Shown: positions 26,564-35,758, counted from the first letter of the stretch. The stretch is 47,298 nt of DNA from an uncultured SAR116 cluster alpha proteobacterium (GCA_902573725.1 CACGLE010000007.1:1-47298), one strand, 5' to 3'. Notes: generated from the letters alone by a model not told the origin. Numbers and translations: made by a program.

Positions 26564-27793
26564 ATGACAATTTCAAAAATATCCCCGCTTGCTCCTAAAA
26601 ACTCTCCTAATATGCCCCTTTTAGCTGGGTTAGAAATGGCAACTGCAGCCTCTGAAATAAAATATAAAAACAGGGATGATTTACTATTAATGGTTTTTTG
26701 TCCTGAAACAACTGTCGCTGGTGTTTTTACCAAATCCACAACGGCTTCTGTAAGTGTGTTGCTTACTAAAAAGGTAATAAAGAGTAATGATGCTAGATGT
26801 TTACTTGTAAATGCTGGCAATGCTAATGCATTTACAGGTAAAAAAGGAGAACGTTCCGCTCTTTCTATACTATCATCTTTATCCAAAATATCCGGCTTAC
26901 CATTAAGTTCAATGATGATGGCATCAACAGGTGTTATTGGTGAACCGCTTAATGATGATTTGATAAAATTTCATTTAAAAAAGTTATGGGATACGAAAGG
27001 TGAAGCAAATTGGTATCAAGCAGCTTCTGCAATCCAAACTACAGATACGTTTACTAAAGTGTCCAGCCAAGTAATCAATATTGATGGTGAAAATGCTCAC
27101 ATTTGCGGAATTGCAAAAGGCTCAGGAATGATAGCACCAGATATGGCGACCATGCTAGGTTTTATTGTTACAGACGCAAAAATTGAAAAAACCCTTTTAC
27201 AACAGATGCTTTCAGAAACAAATGACAAAAGTTTTAATTCTATAACCGTTGATGATGACACATCTACAAATGATATGGTCCTTATGGCTGCGACTGGTGC
27301 TAGCAAAGTTAGCATCCTATCTCAAGGGCCAAATACGGATAAATTTATTTTAGCGCTACAAAAAGTTATGACCTCCCTTGCTCATCAGATAGTAAAAGAT
27401 GGGGAAGGTGCTTCAAAATTTATTACAATAAATGTAATGGGAGCAGTAAGCAATATTTCCGCTCATAAGATTGCTAAGTCAATTGCAAATTCACCGTTGG
27501 TTAAAACAGCAATTGCAGGCGAGGATGCAAACTGGGGCCGAATTATAATGGCAATTGGAAAAGCAGGTGAGCCAATAAGAAGCGATTTACTAACTCTTCG
27601 TATTGGAGGGGTGTTAGTTGCCGAGGATGGTAAAAAATCAGAGGGCTTTGTTGAATCTATGTTAGATAAACATATAAAATCAAAAAATATTATAATCGAC
27701 GTTGATTTACAGACTCAAAATGGAAATGCGACTGTTTGGACATGTGACTTAACGCATGATTATATATCAATTAATGCTGATTACCGTAGCTGA
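26564..27793 (+). CDS. argJ: Arginine biosynthesis bifunctional protein ArgJ
   Basis: This 409-aa protein is ornithine acetyltransferase, possibly also N-acetylglutamate synthase, in the cyclic arginine pathway. The self-cleavage site is in KGSGMIAPDMATMLGF, where threonine becomes the nucleophile of the beta subunit (about residue 190). Other blocks are CLLVNAGNANAFTGKKG, TVDDDTSTNDM and AGEDANWGRI. The C-terminus NADYRS is close to the family's conserved end. It is followed after 24 bases by mutT, as in many alphaproteobacteria. Confidence 0.96.
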   Translation: MTISKISPLAPKNSPNMPLLAGLEMATAASEIKYKNRDDLLLMVFCPETTVAGVFTKSTTASVSVLLTKKVIKSNDARCLLVNAGNANAFTGKKGERSALSILSSLSKISGLPLSSMMMASTGVIGEPLNDDLIKFHLKKLWDTKGEANWYQAASAIQTTDTFTKVSSQVINIDGENAHICGIAKGSGMIAPDMATMLGFIVTDAKIEKTLLQQMLSETNDKSFNSITVDDDTSTNDMVLMAATGASKVSILSQGPNTDKFILALQKVMTSLAHQIVKDGEGASKFITINVMGAVSNISAHKIAKSIANSPLVKTAIAGEDANWGRIIMAIGKAGEPIRSDLLTLRIGGVLVAEDGKKSEGFVESMLDKHIKSKNIIIDVDLQTQNGNATVWTCDLTHDYISINADYRS

Positions 27794-27817
27794 ATATGGA
27801 AATAGAGTTTTGTAGAA

Positions 27818-28210
27818 GTGAAAGTTGTTGTTTCTTGTGCTCTGATTGACATAGATGGGAGAATTCTTCTATCAAAGCGTCCTAATGATACGACGATGGG
27901 TGGTTTGTGGGAATTCCCTGGAGGAAAAATCGAGACAAATGAAACCGCAGAGATGGCTATTGTACGTGAACTTAAAGAAGAATTGGATATTGACACGCAA
28001 GAAAGCTGTCTTGCACCTGTAAATTTTAGCTCATATCAATACCCCGATTTTCATATTCTTCTCTTATTGTTTATTTGCAGAAAATGGCAGGGAATACCTC
28101 GTCCCCTGTTCGCATCAAAAATTAAATGGGTTTTCGCAAATGATTTAAGAAAATATGATATGCCAAAAGCAAACAAAGATTTTATTAGTAACCTTCAGGA
28201 TTTACTCTGA
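27818..28210 (+). CDS. mutT: MutT-type Nudix hydrolase (8-oxo-dGTP diphosphatase)
   Basis: This 130-aa hydrolase has the Nudix box from GGKIETNETAEMAIV to RELKEELDI (about 33-56) and the MutT landmarks LLSKRPNDTTMGGLWEFPGG. It removes oxidised dGTP from the nucleotide pool. The start is a GTG with no good ribosome site; the ATG at 27796 is in a different frame, so translation may depend on coupling to argJ. It is convergent with the methyltransferase gene. Confidence 0.9.
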   Translation: MKVVVSCALIDIDGRILLSKRPNDTTMGGLWEFPGGKIETNETAEMAIVRELKEELDIDTQESCLAPVNFSSYQYPDFHILLLLFICRKWQGIPRPLFASKIKWVFANDLRKYDMPKANKDFISNLQDLL

Positions 28211-28230
28211 CCCTAATATAACTTAATACC

Positions 28231-29133
28231 TCAACCCTCTTTATTAGAATCGGATTTCAGATACTCTAAAAGAGAGTTTCTTGCACTTCCAGGGCGCATT
28301 GGTTTTTGCTGACTTTCGTCTGGGACCCACCCAGTAAGGGTGACAAGCTCAAAAGTTGCAATTATACTTTTATCATTATTTGAAAATTGTTGCTGGTATA
28401 TCTGGCCTGCTCTTTGAAATAATTTTTTCGATGTAAACTGCCTACTTCTTGAAACAAGAGCATTGGCCTCGCCCATTCTTCTTAAGTCTAACATTAATTC
28501 AAAAATTGAAGGGTACAAAACTTCTATTATATCTGAGTCACATACCGGGAGAGCAAAACCAGCACGCTGAAGTAACCCACCAGCAGCCTTTATGTCAACC
28601 ATCGGAATACATCTTGTATATGCTCCTTTGCTTAACTCCATCTCTGCCTGAGTAAGGCAGGCTCGTAATTCTTGAAGGGTTCGACCTCCAAAAAAATTAG
28701 CTAGCAAAAGCCCGTCTGGTTTCAATTTATTACGACATTGGGTTAACATTCCCGGAAGATCATTTACCCATTGAAAATATTGTGATGACAAAATTAGGTC
28801 AAAAAAATCCATTTCCTGAGGGATTTTCATTTCGGGGCTGTGAGTAAATTTAGCCTTCGCATGCGCAAAAATACCCATTTTCCTCGATAAATCGATCTGA
28901 TGCAGCGTAAAATTTTCGGTATGCTTAGCTGGTGACATTGATAATAGTTGTTTTGCAAGTGTGCCGTTAAAACAGCCAATATCTAGAATTGAGCTAAAAT
29001 TCCGATTTACATCGTATAATCTGTCAAGTAATCGGGTAATAGAAGCTTGGCGCAAAAACATTGTATCCTCTGGTTGGAACAAAGCCCTTATGCGGTTATT
29101 TGCAAGCATTTTGTTATCAAAAAGAGTTTTCAT
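28231..29133 (-). CDS. Class I SAM methyltransferase, BioC/NDUFAF5-like
   Basis: This 300-aa methyltransferase has SILDIGCFNGTLAKQLL as the SAM-binding motif and FDLILSSQYFQWVNDLPG, typical of the BioC-like group that includes mitochondrial NDUFAF5. The latter hydroxylates a complex I subunit. Further blocks are LKPDGLLLANFFGGRTLQEL and VDIKAAGGLLQRAGF. It keeps the alphaproteobacterial position between mutT and grxC, but comF, which often lies between, is absent. Whether it acts in biotin synthesis or complex I assembly cannot be decided. Confidence 0.82.
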   Translation of the reverse strand: MKTLFDNKMLANNRIRALFQPEDTMFLRQASITRLLDRLYDVNRNFSSILDIGCFNGTLAKQLLSMSPAKHTENFTLHQIDLSRKMGIFAHAKAKFTHSPEMKIPQEMDFFDLILSSQYFQWVNDLPGMLTQCRNKLKPDGLLLANFFGGRTLQELRACLTQAEMELSKGAYTRCIPMVDIKAAGGLLQRAGFALPVCDSDIIEVLYPSIFELMLDLRRMGEANALVSRSRQFTSKKLFQRAGQIYQQQFSNNDKSIIATFELVTLTGWVPDESQQKPMRPGSARNSLLEYLKSDSNKEG

Positions 29134-29375
29134 TTATATTTCTAGGCGATCAGCCATGAGTAAGTTCATTAAATATATTTTCTTTTTAAACTGTTTTAAT
29201 AGGGAATGATTTAACAAAATTCGTTTAAAATAATAATAAAAATAATTTTAAGCACTTTTTTATGAAATTTGTCGTTTAGAAATTTTAAATATTTAAAAAA
29301 GTATGTGTTAAATTGCAATGATTGGAAATTGAATTTAAATAACATATAAATCAATCAAAATAAAAAGAGATAAAA

Positions 29376-29636
29376 ATGCATAATCAAGTTGAAATTTACA
29401 CAACAGATTTTTGTGGTTATTGTTATCGTGCACTACAACTATTAAAAAGCTATAATATTAGCTATAGACAATATGATTTAACTCTCGACAAAGAGGGAAG
29501 AAAAGCAATGTCAAACAGAGCTGGTGGCAAAACTTCTGTGCCACAAATTTTCATCAATAACATTCATATTGGGGGCTCTGAGGAATTGATTGAAATGTCG
29601 TTAAACGGTAAACTTAAAGAATTGCTTAATTGCTAG
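29376..29636 (+). CDS. grxC: Glutaredoxin 3 (GrxC-type)
   Basis: This is an 86-aa cytoplasmic dithiol glutaredoxin: EIYTTDFCGYCYRALQLLKS with active site CGYC at residues 14-17, then SVPQIFINNIHIGGSEEL with the cis-proline and GG glutathione-binding block. The usual active site is CPYC; glycine replaces proline. The ribosome site is AGAGAT ahead of the ATG. It is followed after only seven bases by the nitrilase-family gene, a conserved pairing. Confidence 0.92.
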   Translation: MHNQVEIYTTDFCGYCYRALQLLKSYNISYRQYDLTLDKEGRKAMSNRAGGKTSVPQIFINNIHIGGSEELIEMSLNGKLKELLNC

Positions 29637-29643
29637 GAAATGA

Positions 29644-30447
29644 ATGATGCTTGTTGCAGCGGCACAATTTTGTGCATCAAATGAGATTTCTAAAAACCAA
29701 TATATAATCGAAAAACTGACTCAAAACGCGAGCTTAAAAAACGCCTCCTTAATTTGTTTTCCTGAATGCGCAAATCTAATTGCTAAAGATCGGCAAGATC
29801 TTGAAGAAAAAGCGGAGCTGGCAGACAATTCAGAAACTATTAAAAAAATTAAGTGGCTAGCAAGACAATACAGTATTATGATATCTGTTGGCTCACTCAT
29901 ATTAAAAAAATCAGGTCAAGAAAAAATATTAAATCGTGGTTTTTTAATTGGCAAATACGGGGAATGCCTTGCTACATACGACAAAATTCATATGTTTGAT
30001 GCAGACGTTGGCGATGGAAAAATCTACCGTGAGTCTGACTACTTTTACACTGGTAATCAACTAGTAACAGCTCAAACAGAAATAGCACATATTGGGCTTT
30101 CAATATGCTATGATGTAAGATTTCCTGAAATGTATCGTAAAATGTCACAGGCTGGAGCAGAAATAATAGTAACACCTGCGGCTTTTACGGAAAAAACTGG
30201 TAAAGCACATTGGCACGTTTTACAACGAGCTAGGGCAATTGAGACGGGCTGTTTTATTATAGCTGCTGCCCAATCGGGAACACATGCAGATGGTCGCCAA
30301 ACTTATGGTCATTCACTTATAGTTAATCCTTGGGGTCAGATTATTGCGGAGGCAAAAACTCTTCAGACTGAACTAGTCATAGCAGAAGTTAATTTAAAAG
30401 AAGTAGATATTGCCCGAAATGCCATCGGAGCCTGGAAATCAGATTAA
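29644..30447 (+). CDS. Carbon-nitrogen hydrolase (Nit1/omega-amidase-like)
   Basis: This is a 267-aa nitrilase-superfamily amidase. The catalytic triad can be placed: Glu in ICFPECANL (about residue 41), Lys in ATYDKIHMFDADV (about 115) and Cys in LSICYDVRFPEMYR (about 154). The FDADV and YDVRFPEMYR blocks match the Nit1 branch, whose members repair deaminated glutathione or act as omega-amidases. Pairing with a glutaredoxin fits a glutathione-related job. AGGA precedes the two possible start ATGs (29644 or 29647). Confidence 0.88.
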   Translation: MMLVAAAQFCASNEISKNQYIIEKLTQNASLKNASLICFPECANLIAKDRQDLEEKAELADNSETIKKIKWLARQYSIMISVGSLILKKSGQEKILNRGFLIGKYGECLATYDKIHMFDADVGDGKIYRESDYFYTGNQLVTAQTEIAHIGLSICYDVRFPEMYRKMSQAGAEIIVTPAAFTEKTGKAHWHVLQRARAIETGCFIIAAAQSGTHADGRQTYGHSLIVNPWGQIIAEAKTLQTELVIAEVNLKEVDIARNAIGAWKSD

Positions 30448-30490
30448 TCTTCTAAGTTTTTTTAATGATTATAATAAGTGTGCTATTATT

Positions 30491-31408
30491 CTAACTATCT
30501 TTCTGAGAAAGTGGATGATTTGTAGAGACTAACCCATGAAGACGTTCTGGACGTGTTTTGGTGTAAATTTGTGTTGTGGAAATGTCTGCATGCCCGAGCA
30601 TCATTTGTAAACTTCTTAAATCTGCTCCCCTGTTTAGCATATGAGTTGCAAAGGAATGCCTTAGCTTATGAGGACTAACTCGAGCCGGATCAATTTGTGC
30701 TATCAAAGCAATTTTTTTTAAAAGAGTAGAAAATTTTTGCCGAGTTAATACAGGTTCACTAGGTAATGCTAGGAGTTGCTCATGATGAGTATCAGGACCT
30801 GCGACATCCCTTTTTTCCAGCCAGTTTTTTATTTTAACTAACGAAACATTTGTCAGTGGCACCAAACGCTCTCTCCCACCTTTACCACGAACCAAGACTA
30901 AACTTTTTATAAAAATTATATCAGCTCTTCTTACCTGAAGCAGTTCTGAAATACGCAATCCAGCTCCATATAAAATTTCAATTCCCGCTGACATTCTTAA
31001 ATTGTCTGGTGGTGATAGCTTCTCTGCCGCTTCTAAAATAGAATATATTTCGGTCTCCAACAAACTTACAGGGATAGTTTGAGGAAGTTTAGGATTATCA
31101 AGCCAGGTAGTAGGATTATCTGTTCTATAGCCATCAGACACTAACCACTTCATCATTTGTTTAAGAGCACTAATCCTTCTTGTAATAGTTTTTGCCGATT
31201 TCCCTTGTTTTTGCCAACGGGATAGGCAGGAAAGTAATTCCCGCTCGTTGGCGGAAGAAAGATTTTTCTGAAAAATTGACTGAGTATGGGAGTCAGCTAA
31301 AACCAAATCTTTTTCATATGCTAATAATGTGTTTTTAGATGCACCAGTTTCAGCTGCTAAAACCTGCAAAAATATATTAATTTTCTGGTCTTTTTTTATT
31401 ATGGACAC
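30491..31408 (-). CDS. Tyrosine recombinase, XerC/XerD-type
   Basis: This is a 305-aa site-specific recombinase. The N-terminal SAM-like core-binding domain (about 1-100) is followed by the catalytic domain with Arg in GAGLRISELL, Lys in VRGKGGRERLVPL, HxxR in HKLRHSFATHMLNRG and His/Tyr in LGHADISTTQIYT. Length and motifs fit chromosome-dimer resolution by XerCD at dif. In alphaproteobacteria the XerD gene is often near aroK, as here. No integrase-associated element, att site or phage gene is nearby, so it is not an element integrase. XerC versus XerD cannot be decided firmly. Confidence 0.88.
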   Translation of the reverse strand: MSIIKKDQKINIFLQVLAAETGASKNTLLAYEKDLVLADSHTQSIFQKNLSSANERELLSCLSRWQKQGKSAKTITRRISALKQMMKWLVSDGYRTDNPTTWLDNPKLPQTIPVSLLETEIYSILEAAEKLSPPDNLRMSAGIEILYGAGLRISELLQVRRADIIFIKSLVLVRGKGGRERLVPLTNVSLVKIKNWLEKRDVAGPDTHHEQLLALPSEPVLTRQKFSTLLKKIALIAQIDPARVSPHKLRHSFATHMLNRGADLRSLQMMLGHADISTTQIYTKTRPERLHGLVSTNHPLSQKDS

Positions 31409-31511
31409 CCTATAATCCTAATGTTACCGGAAGGCTAACGAACCAAAAAATAAGTCTAATTTAGTTTATATATACTGTAACTAGGCGAAGTTAGGTTTCA
31501 AGCCCAAAAAA

Positions 31512-33710
31512 TTATGCTTCTTGCTTCCAAAATCTTTCTAACAAATGTGACGTAACAATTTCCTTGACTAAATCTTCAGCTGCTTCATTAAAACCTATTT
31601 CTTTTAACGACTTTACAACTAAAGCCAAATCGTTTGCAGAAATATGATTTAGCTTATGCTTCTGAAACAATGAAGATATAATTAAAATTGTCTCTGCGGT
31701 GCGTTGACTAGCCGATGATGAGAGTAACGCATTTTTCAACATTGGTTCTAATTCTAAGCTCTCGTGGGCTGTTGGTTTAGCCGTCTTCATCGAGGCTGAC
31801 TCAAGCCAATCAAATGGCTCTTTAATCATTGATGCTTGATCAAAAACAGGTAAAAGATGCCATAACCCTAATTCTTGAAGCACATCAAAGGGTGATTTTT
31901 CAGCTTTATCAATATTAAACATAAGGAGTAACGGATTAATATCTTCAGATGTGTCTAGCATATTTTGGATAGACATTTTTTGTAAGTCATCAAGTAAAAT
32001 AATTTGCTCAAATTGTGTTTTTAATTCAATTGGTATGATAGGCAATGTGTCAGCGCCTAGTCGTGTTCTGGCCAGTTCAGCATAAAATGGTAATAATGCT
32101 TTACCATTCCCAAACTCAACCTCCTCCTTAAATGAGGCTAAGAAAAGAAGATCATAATCTCTTTGGATTTCTGCTTGAAACATATTTCCAGCCAACGCTG
32201 CATAAATTTCCGCACTAGCTATTAGCCTTAAGTCACCTTTTGTGTTTTGTAATATACTGAAATCTGTCTCCATTTGACGTTCAGGATCATACAAACTACG
32301 AATAAGAGCTGAAGCTTCATATGCTATATCACTCTGTTGTAAAATTTGCCTCATAGCAAATGCCAATCTTGCTTCTCGTGTCGTATTTTTAATTAGATTG
32401 CTAGCTTGCATCATTGAAAGTGGAAGTTCTGAAATTTGATGCCATTCAATAGGAGCTTGCGCTAAATCCATTAAAATTAAATGAAGCGGTGTTAAAGAGG
32501 GCTGTGTTGGAATGTTATTAATTGATTGAGAAGATTGAAAATTTTGAAGTAATGAAAAAAATAAGGGGTCCTCTTCTCCGCTTGTACTCATCAACTCAGC
32601 TAAAAACAGTGCATCCTCGTACGCTCCATCTATAACTCTGCATAATATCTGTACCTTAAGCCAGAAAGTATCAATTTCCTGTGATACTTTTTTATCTGCT
32701 TGGGCGCAAGTTTGGGAATCGTTATATGACAATAAATTATATGCGCCAAGCCATCTCTGCCAATTTTCCCATCCCTTGTCATCCTCAGGTAACTTTCGAA
32801 TAAGATCAGCTAAGGCTTCCGATCTGCCTGCTCGCGCCAGCCATTCCATCCGAGCAAAAACCAATGATTGTGACAACGCAATATTACCAGTAACTCCGCT
32901 GGGAGGCGCTGACTTTCTGATTATAGAGGAATAGACCAGTGAGTTTATTGTTTTAGATGAACCATAAGGCTCACTCACTTGATATAAATATTCAATATTT
33001 TTTGGCTTAGATCCGTTCCAAAGTAATATATTAAATGGCATTTCTCTCTGCTGCCAATCAGATATTCCAGTTGTTACCAATCCCACACCAGATAACTCTC
33101 GCAGGTCTACATTAACTGCAGGCGTCACAAGATTACCACTTTGTTGGCTTTGTTCGTCGGCGCTGTTCGTAAATTTTGGCTGAAATGAACTTTCATCAAT
33201 CTGCATATTGGATTTAGTTTCTGATTCAACAACTTTCGCAGGAAATAGCTCGCTGATGAGCTTATCAATATCAGATGTGTTATCCTTAGAAGGAATAATG
33301 CTCCTCTCAGATGCATCATTATTAAAAACATCACTATCTATTAACTGTTCGTTTGAAATAGACTGACTAGTGTCATTATCATCTTTAATATTGGATATTT
33401 CAGCACTATTTTCAGTAAGAATCTCTGTTTGGTTGTCATTTTCTTCATCTACAATAGTTGCGGTTAAATCAAATAAATTTAATACTGGCTGATTATTTTT
33501 CTGAGTTACGATGGGCGTGGTGTATTCTTCCATTGGCACTTGAGTTGGCGGAAAAAATGATTGCAGTGAACCCTGAGGTAAATTTTGAGGAGAGTTTATA
33601 TTACCTTCCAAGTTAGAATTTCTGCTATAAATAACGTCTTGAGATAATCCTGATTGAGGTATAATAAACAAGAAAATACTTGTTAAAAAAAACCTTGCCC
33701 AAACTGCCAT
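31512..33710 (-). CDS. Large exported protein of unknown function
   Basis: I do not recognise a named family. The 732-aa protein starts with a signal peptide (MAVWARFFLTSIFLFIIPQS, then GLSQ). A low-complexity Asn/Asp/Ser/Glu-rich stretch follows to about residue 195, then a long, mostly helical Leu/Ala-rich part that looks like a repeat solenoid. A cysteine pair frames QTCAQADKKVSQEIDTFW and KVQILCRV. The ATG at 33710 has AGGA six bases upstream; an in-frame ATG at 33734 has none. That AGGA lies inside the end of the small upstream gene, whose stop is one base before this start, so the two are translationally coupled. Location between the Xer gene and aroK suggests a conserved envelope role (inference). 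Confidence 0.8.
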   Translation of the reverse strand: MAVWARFFLTSIFLFIIPQSGLSQDVIYSRNSNLEGNINSPQNLPQGSLQSFFPPTQVPMEEYTTPIVTQKNNQPVLNLFDLTATIVDEENDNQTEILTENSAEISNIKDDNDTSQSISNEQLIDSDVFNNDASERSIIPSKDNTSDIDKLISELFPAKVVESETKSNMQIDESSFQPKFTNSADEQSQQSGNLVTPAVNVDLRELSGVGLVTTGISDWQQREMPFNILLWNGSKPKNIEYLYQVSEPYGSSKTINSLVYSSIIRKSAPPSGVTGNIALSQSLVFARMEWLARAGRSEALADLIRKLPEDDKGWENWQRWLGAYNLLSYNDSQTCAQADKKVSQEIDTFWLKVQILCRVIDGAYEDALFLAELMSTSGEEDPLFFSLLQNFQSSQSINNIPTQPSLTPLHLILMDLAQAPIEWHQISELPLSMMQASNLIKNTTREARLAFAMRQILQQSDIAYEASALIRSLYDPERQMETDFSILQNTKGDLRLIASAEIYAALAGNMFQAEIQRDYDLLFLASFKEEVEFGNGKALLPFYAELARTRLGADTLPIIPIELKTQFEQIILLDDLQKMSIQNMLDTSEDINPLLLMFNIDKAEKSPFDVLQELGLWHLLPVFDQASMIKEPFDWLESASMKTAKPTAHESLELEPMLKNALLSSSASQRTAETILIISSLFQKHKLNHISANDLALVVKSLKEIGFNEAAEDLVKEIVTSHLLERFWKQEA

Positions 33711-33711
33711 T

Positions 33712-33849
33712 TTAATTCCTGAAATTACTATCATCTATCACTTCAGACACTAATTTAGTTGGTGCTGGTATATTCCAATTAGACAAAAACACAGAACCTA
33801 AAACTACGCTAACTATAATTAGGATTATAACTGTGAAAAACATCTTCAT
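33712..33849 (-). CDS. Small single-pass membrane protein (45 aa), unknown function
   Basis: A short minus-strand frame encodes a start MKMFFTVIILIIVSVVLGSV, one hydrophobic helix, then FLSNWNIPAPTKLVSEVIDD and SNFRN. A GAGG sits six bases before the ATG at 33849; in-frame ATGs at 33861 and 33870 have poorer sites. Its TAA (33712-33714) is separated by one base from the next gene's ATG, and its last codons contain that gene's AGGA. This tight coupling, plausible ribosome site and N-in helix with a proline-bearing WNIPAPTK tail argue that it is real. It may anchor or assist the exported protein encoded next. Confidence 0.72.
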   Translation of the reverse strand: MKMFFTVIILIIVSVVLGSVFLSNWNIPAPTKLVSEVIDDSNFRN

Positions 33850-34064
33850 TTTTGGCCTCATTACCTTCATTCACTTGCAACTCGAATTAGCACTTTGAAC
33901 CCTGAGATCCATACTAATCTAAAATTCAAATGGCCTTTCAATTGATTTAGAATATGATTATGGCGTGAATGCGGCACAAAAAAATTGTAGGTGCCATTTA
34001 TTTTTCTCCTTTTTAATTAAGTTCTTATTTGCCGAAAGCTTGTAAGGTCGTTAAAAAGTATATT

Positions 34065-34640
34065 ATGAAAAACAAAAAAAATTTCATTTTATCGAATACT
34101 GTAGCGTTTATAGGGTTAATGGGCGCAGGTAAAACAACGCTTGGTAGACAGTTTGCCAAAACTATATGTGCAGATTTTGTTGATAGTGATGAGGAAATTG
34201 TTCAGCGTGCCGGAATATCAATTCCAGAAATTTTTGAGCTCAGCGGAGAAGAAAAATTTCGAAATATCGAAAATCGTGTAATAGCCGATATTCTTGGGCG
34301 TTCCCCAGTTATTTTATCGACAGGCGGAGGGGCATTCATTTCTGATGAAATTAGAGAGATGCTAAACAATACGTCAGTAACAATATGGCTTCGTACAAAA
34401 CCAGAAACATTATTAGCTAGAATGGAAAATCTAAACAATCGTCCCTTACTTGCAAACAGTGACCCGCTTTTAACGTTGGCGAACTTATATGAAGAGCGAG
34501 AACCTTTTTATAAGAAAGCTCATATTGTTATCGATACAGACAACCTATCTACCACCCAATCCTTAAATTTAATAATAAAAGAACTTAAGGATAGAAAAGT
34601 ATTAAGGTTAAAATCATCTCGGTTTGAGGACATAAAATGA
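34065..34640 (+). CDS. aroK: Shikimate kinase
   Basis: This 191-aa enzyme phosphorylates shikimate in aromatic amino-acid synthesis. The P-loop is GLMGAGKTTLGRQFA, then DSDEEIVQRAG (shikimate-binding Asp), FRNIENRVI, and STGGGAFIS. The frame is open back to a TTG at 34029, but ATG 34065 gives the normal N-terminus. Its TGA overlaps the aroB ATG by four bases (ATGA), so the two are coupled. The 215-base gap upstream lies between divergent transcripts and should carry both promoters. Confidence 0.94.
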   Translation: MKNKKNFILSNTVAFIGLMGAGKTTLGRQFAKTICADFVDSDEEIVQRAGISIPEIFELSGEEKFRNIENRVIADILGRSPVILSTGGGAFISDEIREMLNNTSVTIWLRTKPETLLARMENLNNRPLLANSDPLLTLANLYEEREPFYKKAHIVIDTDNLSTTQSLNLIIKELKDRKVLRLKSSRFEDIK

Positions 34641-35758
34641 CCAAGGCTGAAAAATTAAATGTTGGCTTAGATGATAGATCCTACCCAATTTTAATAGGAC
34701 CTAATTTACTCAAAGCTGCTGATACTTATCTTTATGATTTTGTGTCTAACAGACATTGTATCATAATCTCGGATACTACTATTGGCCCTATTTATCAAAA
34801 TTTACTTGCTGAAACAATTTCCCCAATTTGTGGCAAACTAAATAATTTGCGAGTTCCTTCAGGTGAAAACTCAAAATCTTTATCCGTCTTCACTGAAATT
34901 TGTAATGACATTCTTAATATCGGAATTGACCGTAACACAATTCTTATCGCTCTCGGTGGCGGAGTTATTGGAGACTTAGTTGGCTTTGCCTCTGCAAGTC
35001 TTCTTAGAGGCATTGAATATATTCAAATACCGACCAGCCTTCTTGCTCAGGTTGATAGTTCTGTGGGAGGTAAGACTGGGATAAATGCGCAAGCAGGTAA
35101 AAATTTGATTGGCGCATTTCATCAACCAAAAATAGTCCTTACTGACACTAACGTATTATACTCTCTTTCAAAAAGAGAATTACTTTCAGGTTATGCGGAA
35201 ATAGTTAAATATGGACTTCTTGGCGACGCTAATTTCTTTAACTGGTTAGAAAAAAACTGGTCCGATATATTAGACTTAAAACAAGATAAAGTAATATATG
35301 CTGTCAAACGCTCTTGCGAAATGAAAGCAGAAATTGTTGCTTCAGATGAAACGGAAAAAGGAATGCGTGCTTTGCTTAACCTTGGTCATACCTTTGCCCA
35401 TGCATTTGAAGCTATTGCCAAGTATAACGGAGAGTTATTACATGGAGAAGCAGTTGCCGCAGGTTTAGGACTAGCATTTGATCTCTCTCATACAAAACAA
35501 TTGTGTTCAAAAGAGGATGCGGAACGTGTCCACTCTCATCTTGCACAGGCTGGTTTACCAGATAATTACGCATCTCTTCCAGCTGGAAAAGCTCCAATTT
35601 CTCAAATCATTGAACAAATGAAAAAAGATAAAAAAACTGTTTCCAACAAATTAACCTTTATTCTGGCAAATAGAATTGGAAGAGCTTGTGTTGTCCCAAA
35701 TATATCAGAAGAGGAAATTTCATCATTTTTTATTGCTAAGGGAGTCAATCATGTTTGA
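34637..35758 (+). CDS. aroB: 3-dehydroquinate synthase
   Basis: This 373-aa NAD- and zinc-dependent enzyme makes dehydroquinate from DAHP, the second step of the shikimate pathway. Key blocks are the nucleotide-binding LIALGGGVIGDLVGFASASL, PTSLLAQVDSSVGGKTGIN, and zinc ligands Glu in SGYAEIVKYG and His in NLGHTFAHAFE and LLHGEAVAAG. It overlaps aroK by four bases and the following CorC gene by eight, so all three form one transcript. Confidence 0.97.
   Translation: MTKAEKLNVGLDDRSYPILIGPNLLKAADTYLYDFVSNRHCIIISDTTIGPIYQNLLAETISPICGKLNNLRVPSGENSKSLSVFTEICNDILNIGIDRNTILIALGGGVIGDLVGFASASLLRGIEYIQIPTSLLAQVDSSVGGKTGINAQAGKNLIGAFHQPKIVLTDTNVLYSLSKRELLSGYAEIVKYGLLGDANFFNWLEKNWSDILDLKQDKVIYAVKRSCEMKAEIVASDETEKGMRALLNLGHTFAHAFEAIAKYNGELLHGEAVAAGLGLAFDLSHTKQLCSKEDAERVHSHLAQAGLPDNYASLPAGKAPISQIIEQMKKDKKTVSNKLTFILANRIGRACVVPNISEEEISSFFIAKGVNHV

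Noticed and set aside
30491-31408. Tyrosine recombinase as an integrase of a mobile element
   Set aside because: Length, motifs and synteny with aroK fit housekeeping XerC/XerD, and no att repeats, tRNA or phage genes are nearby.
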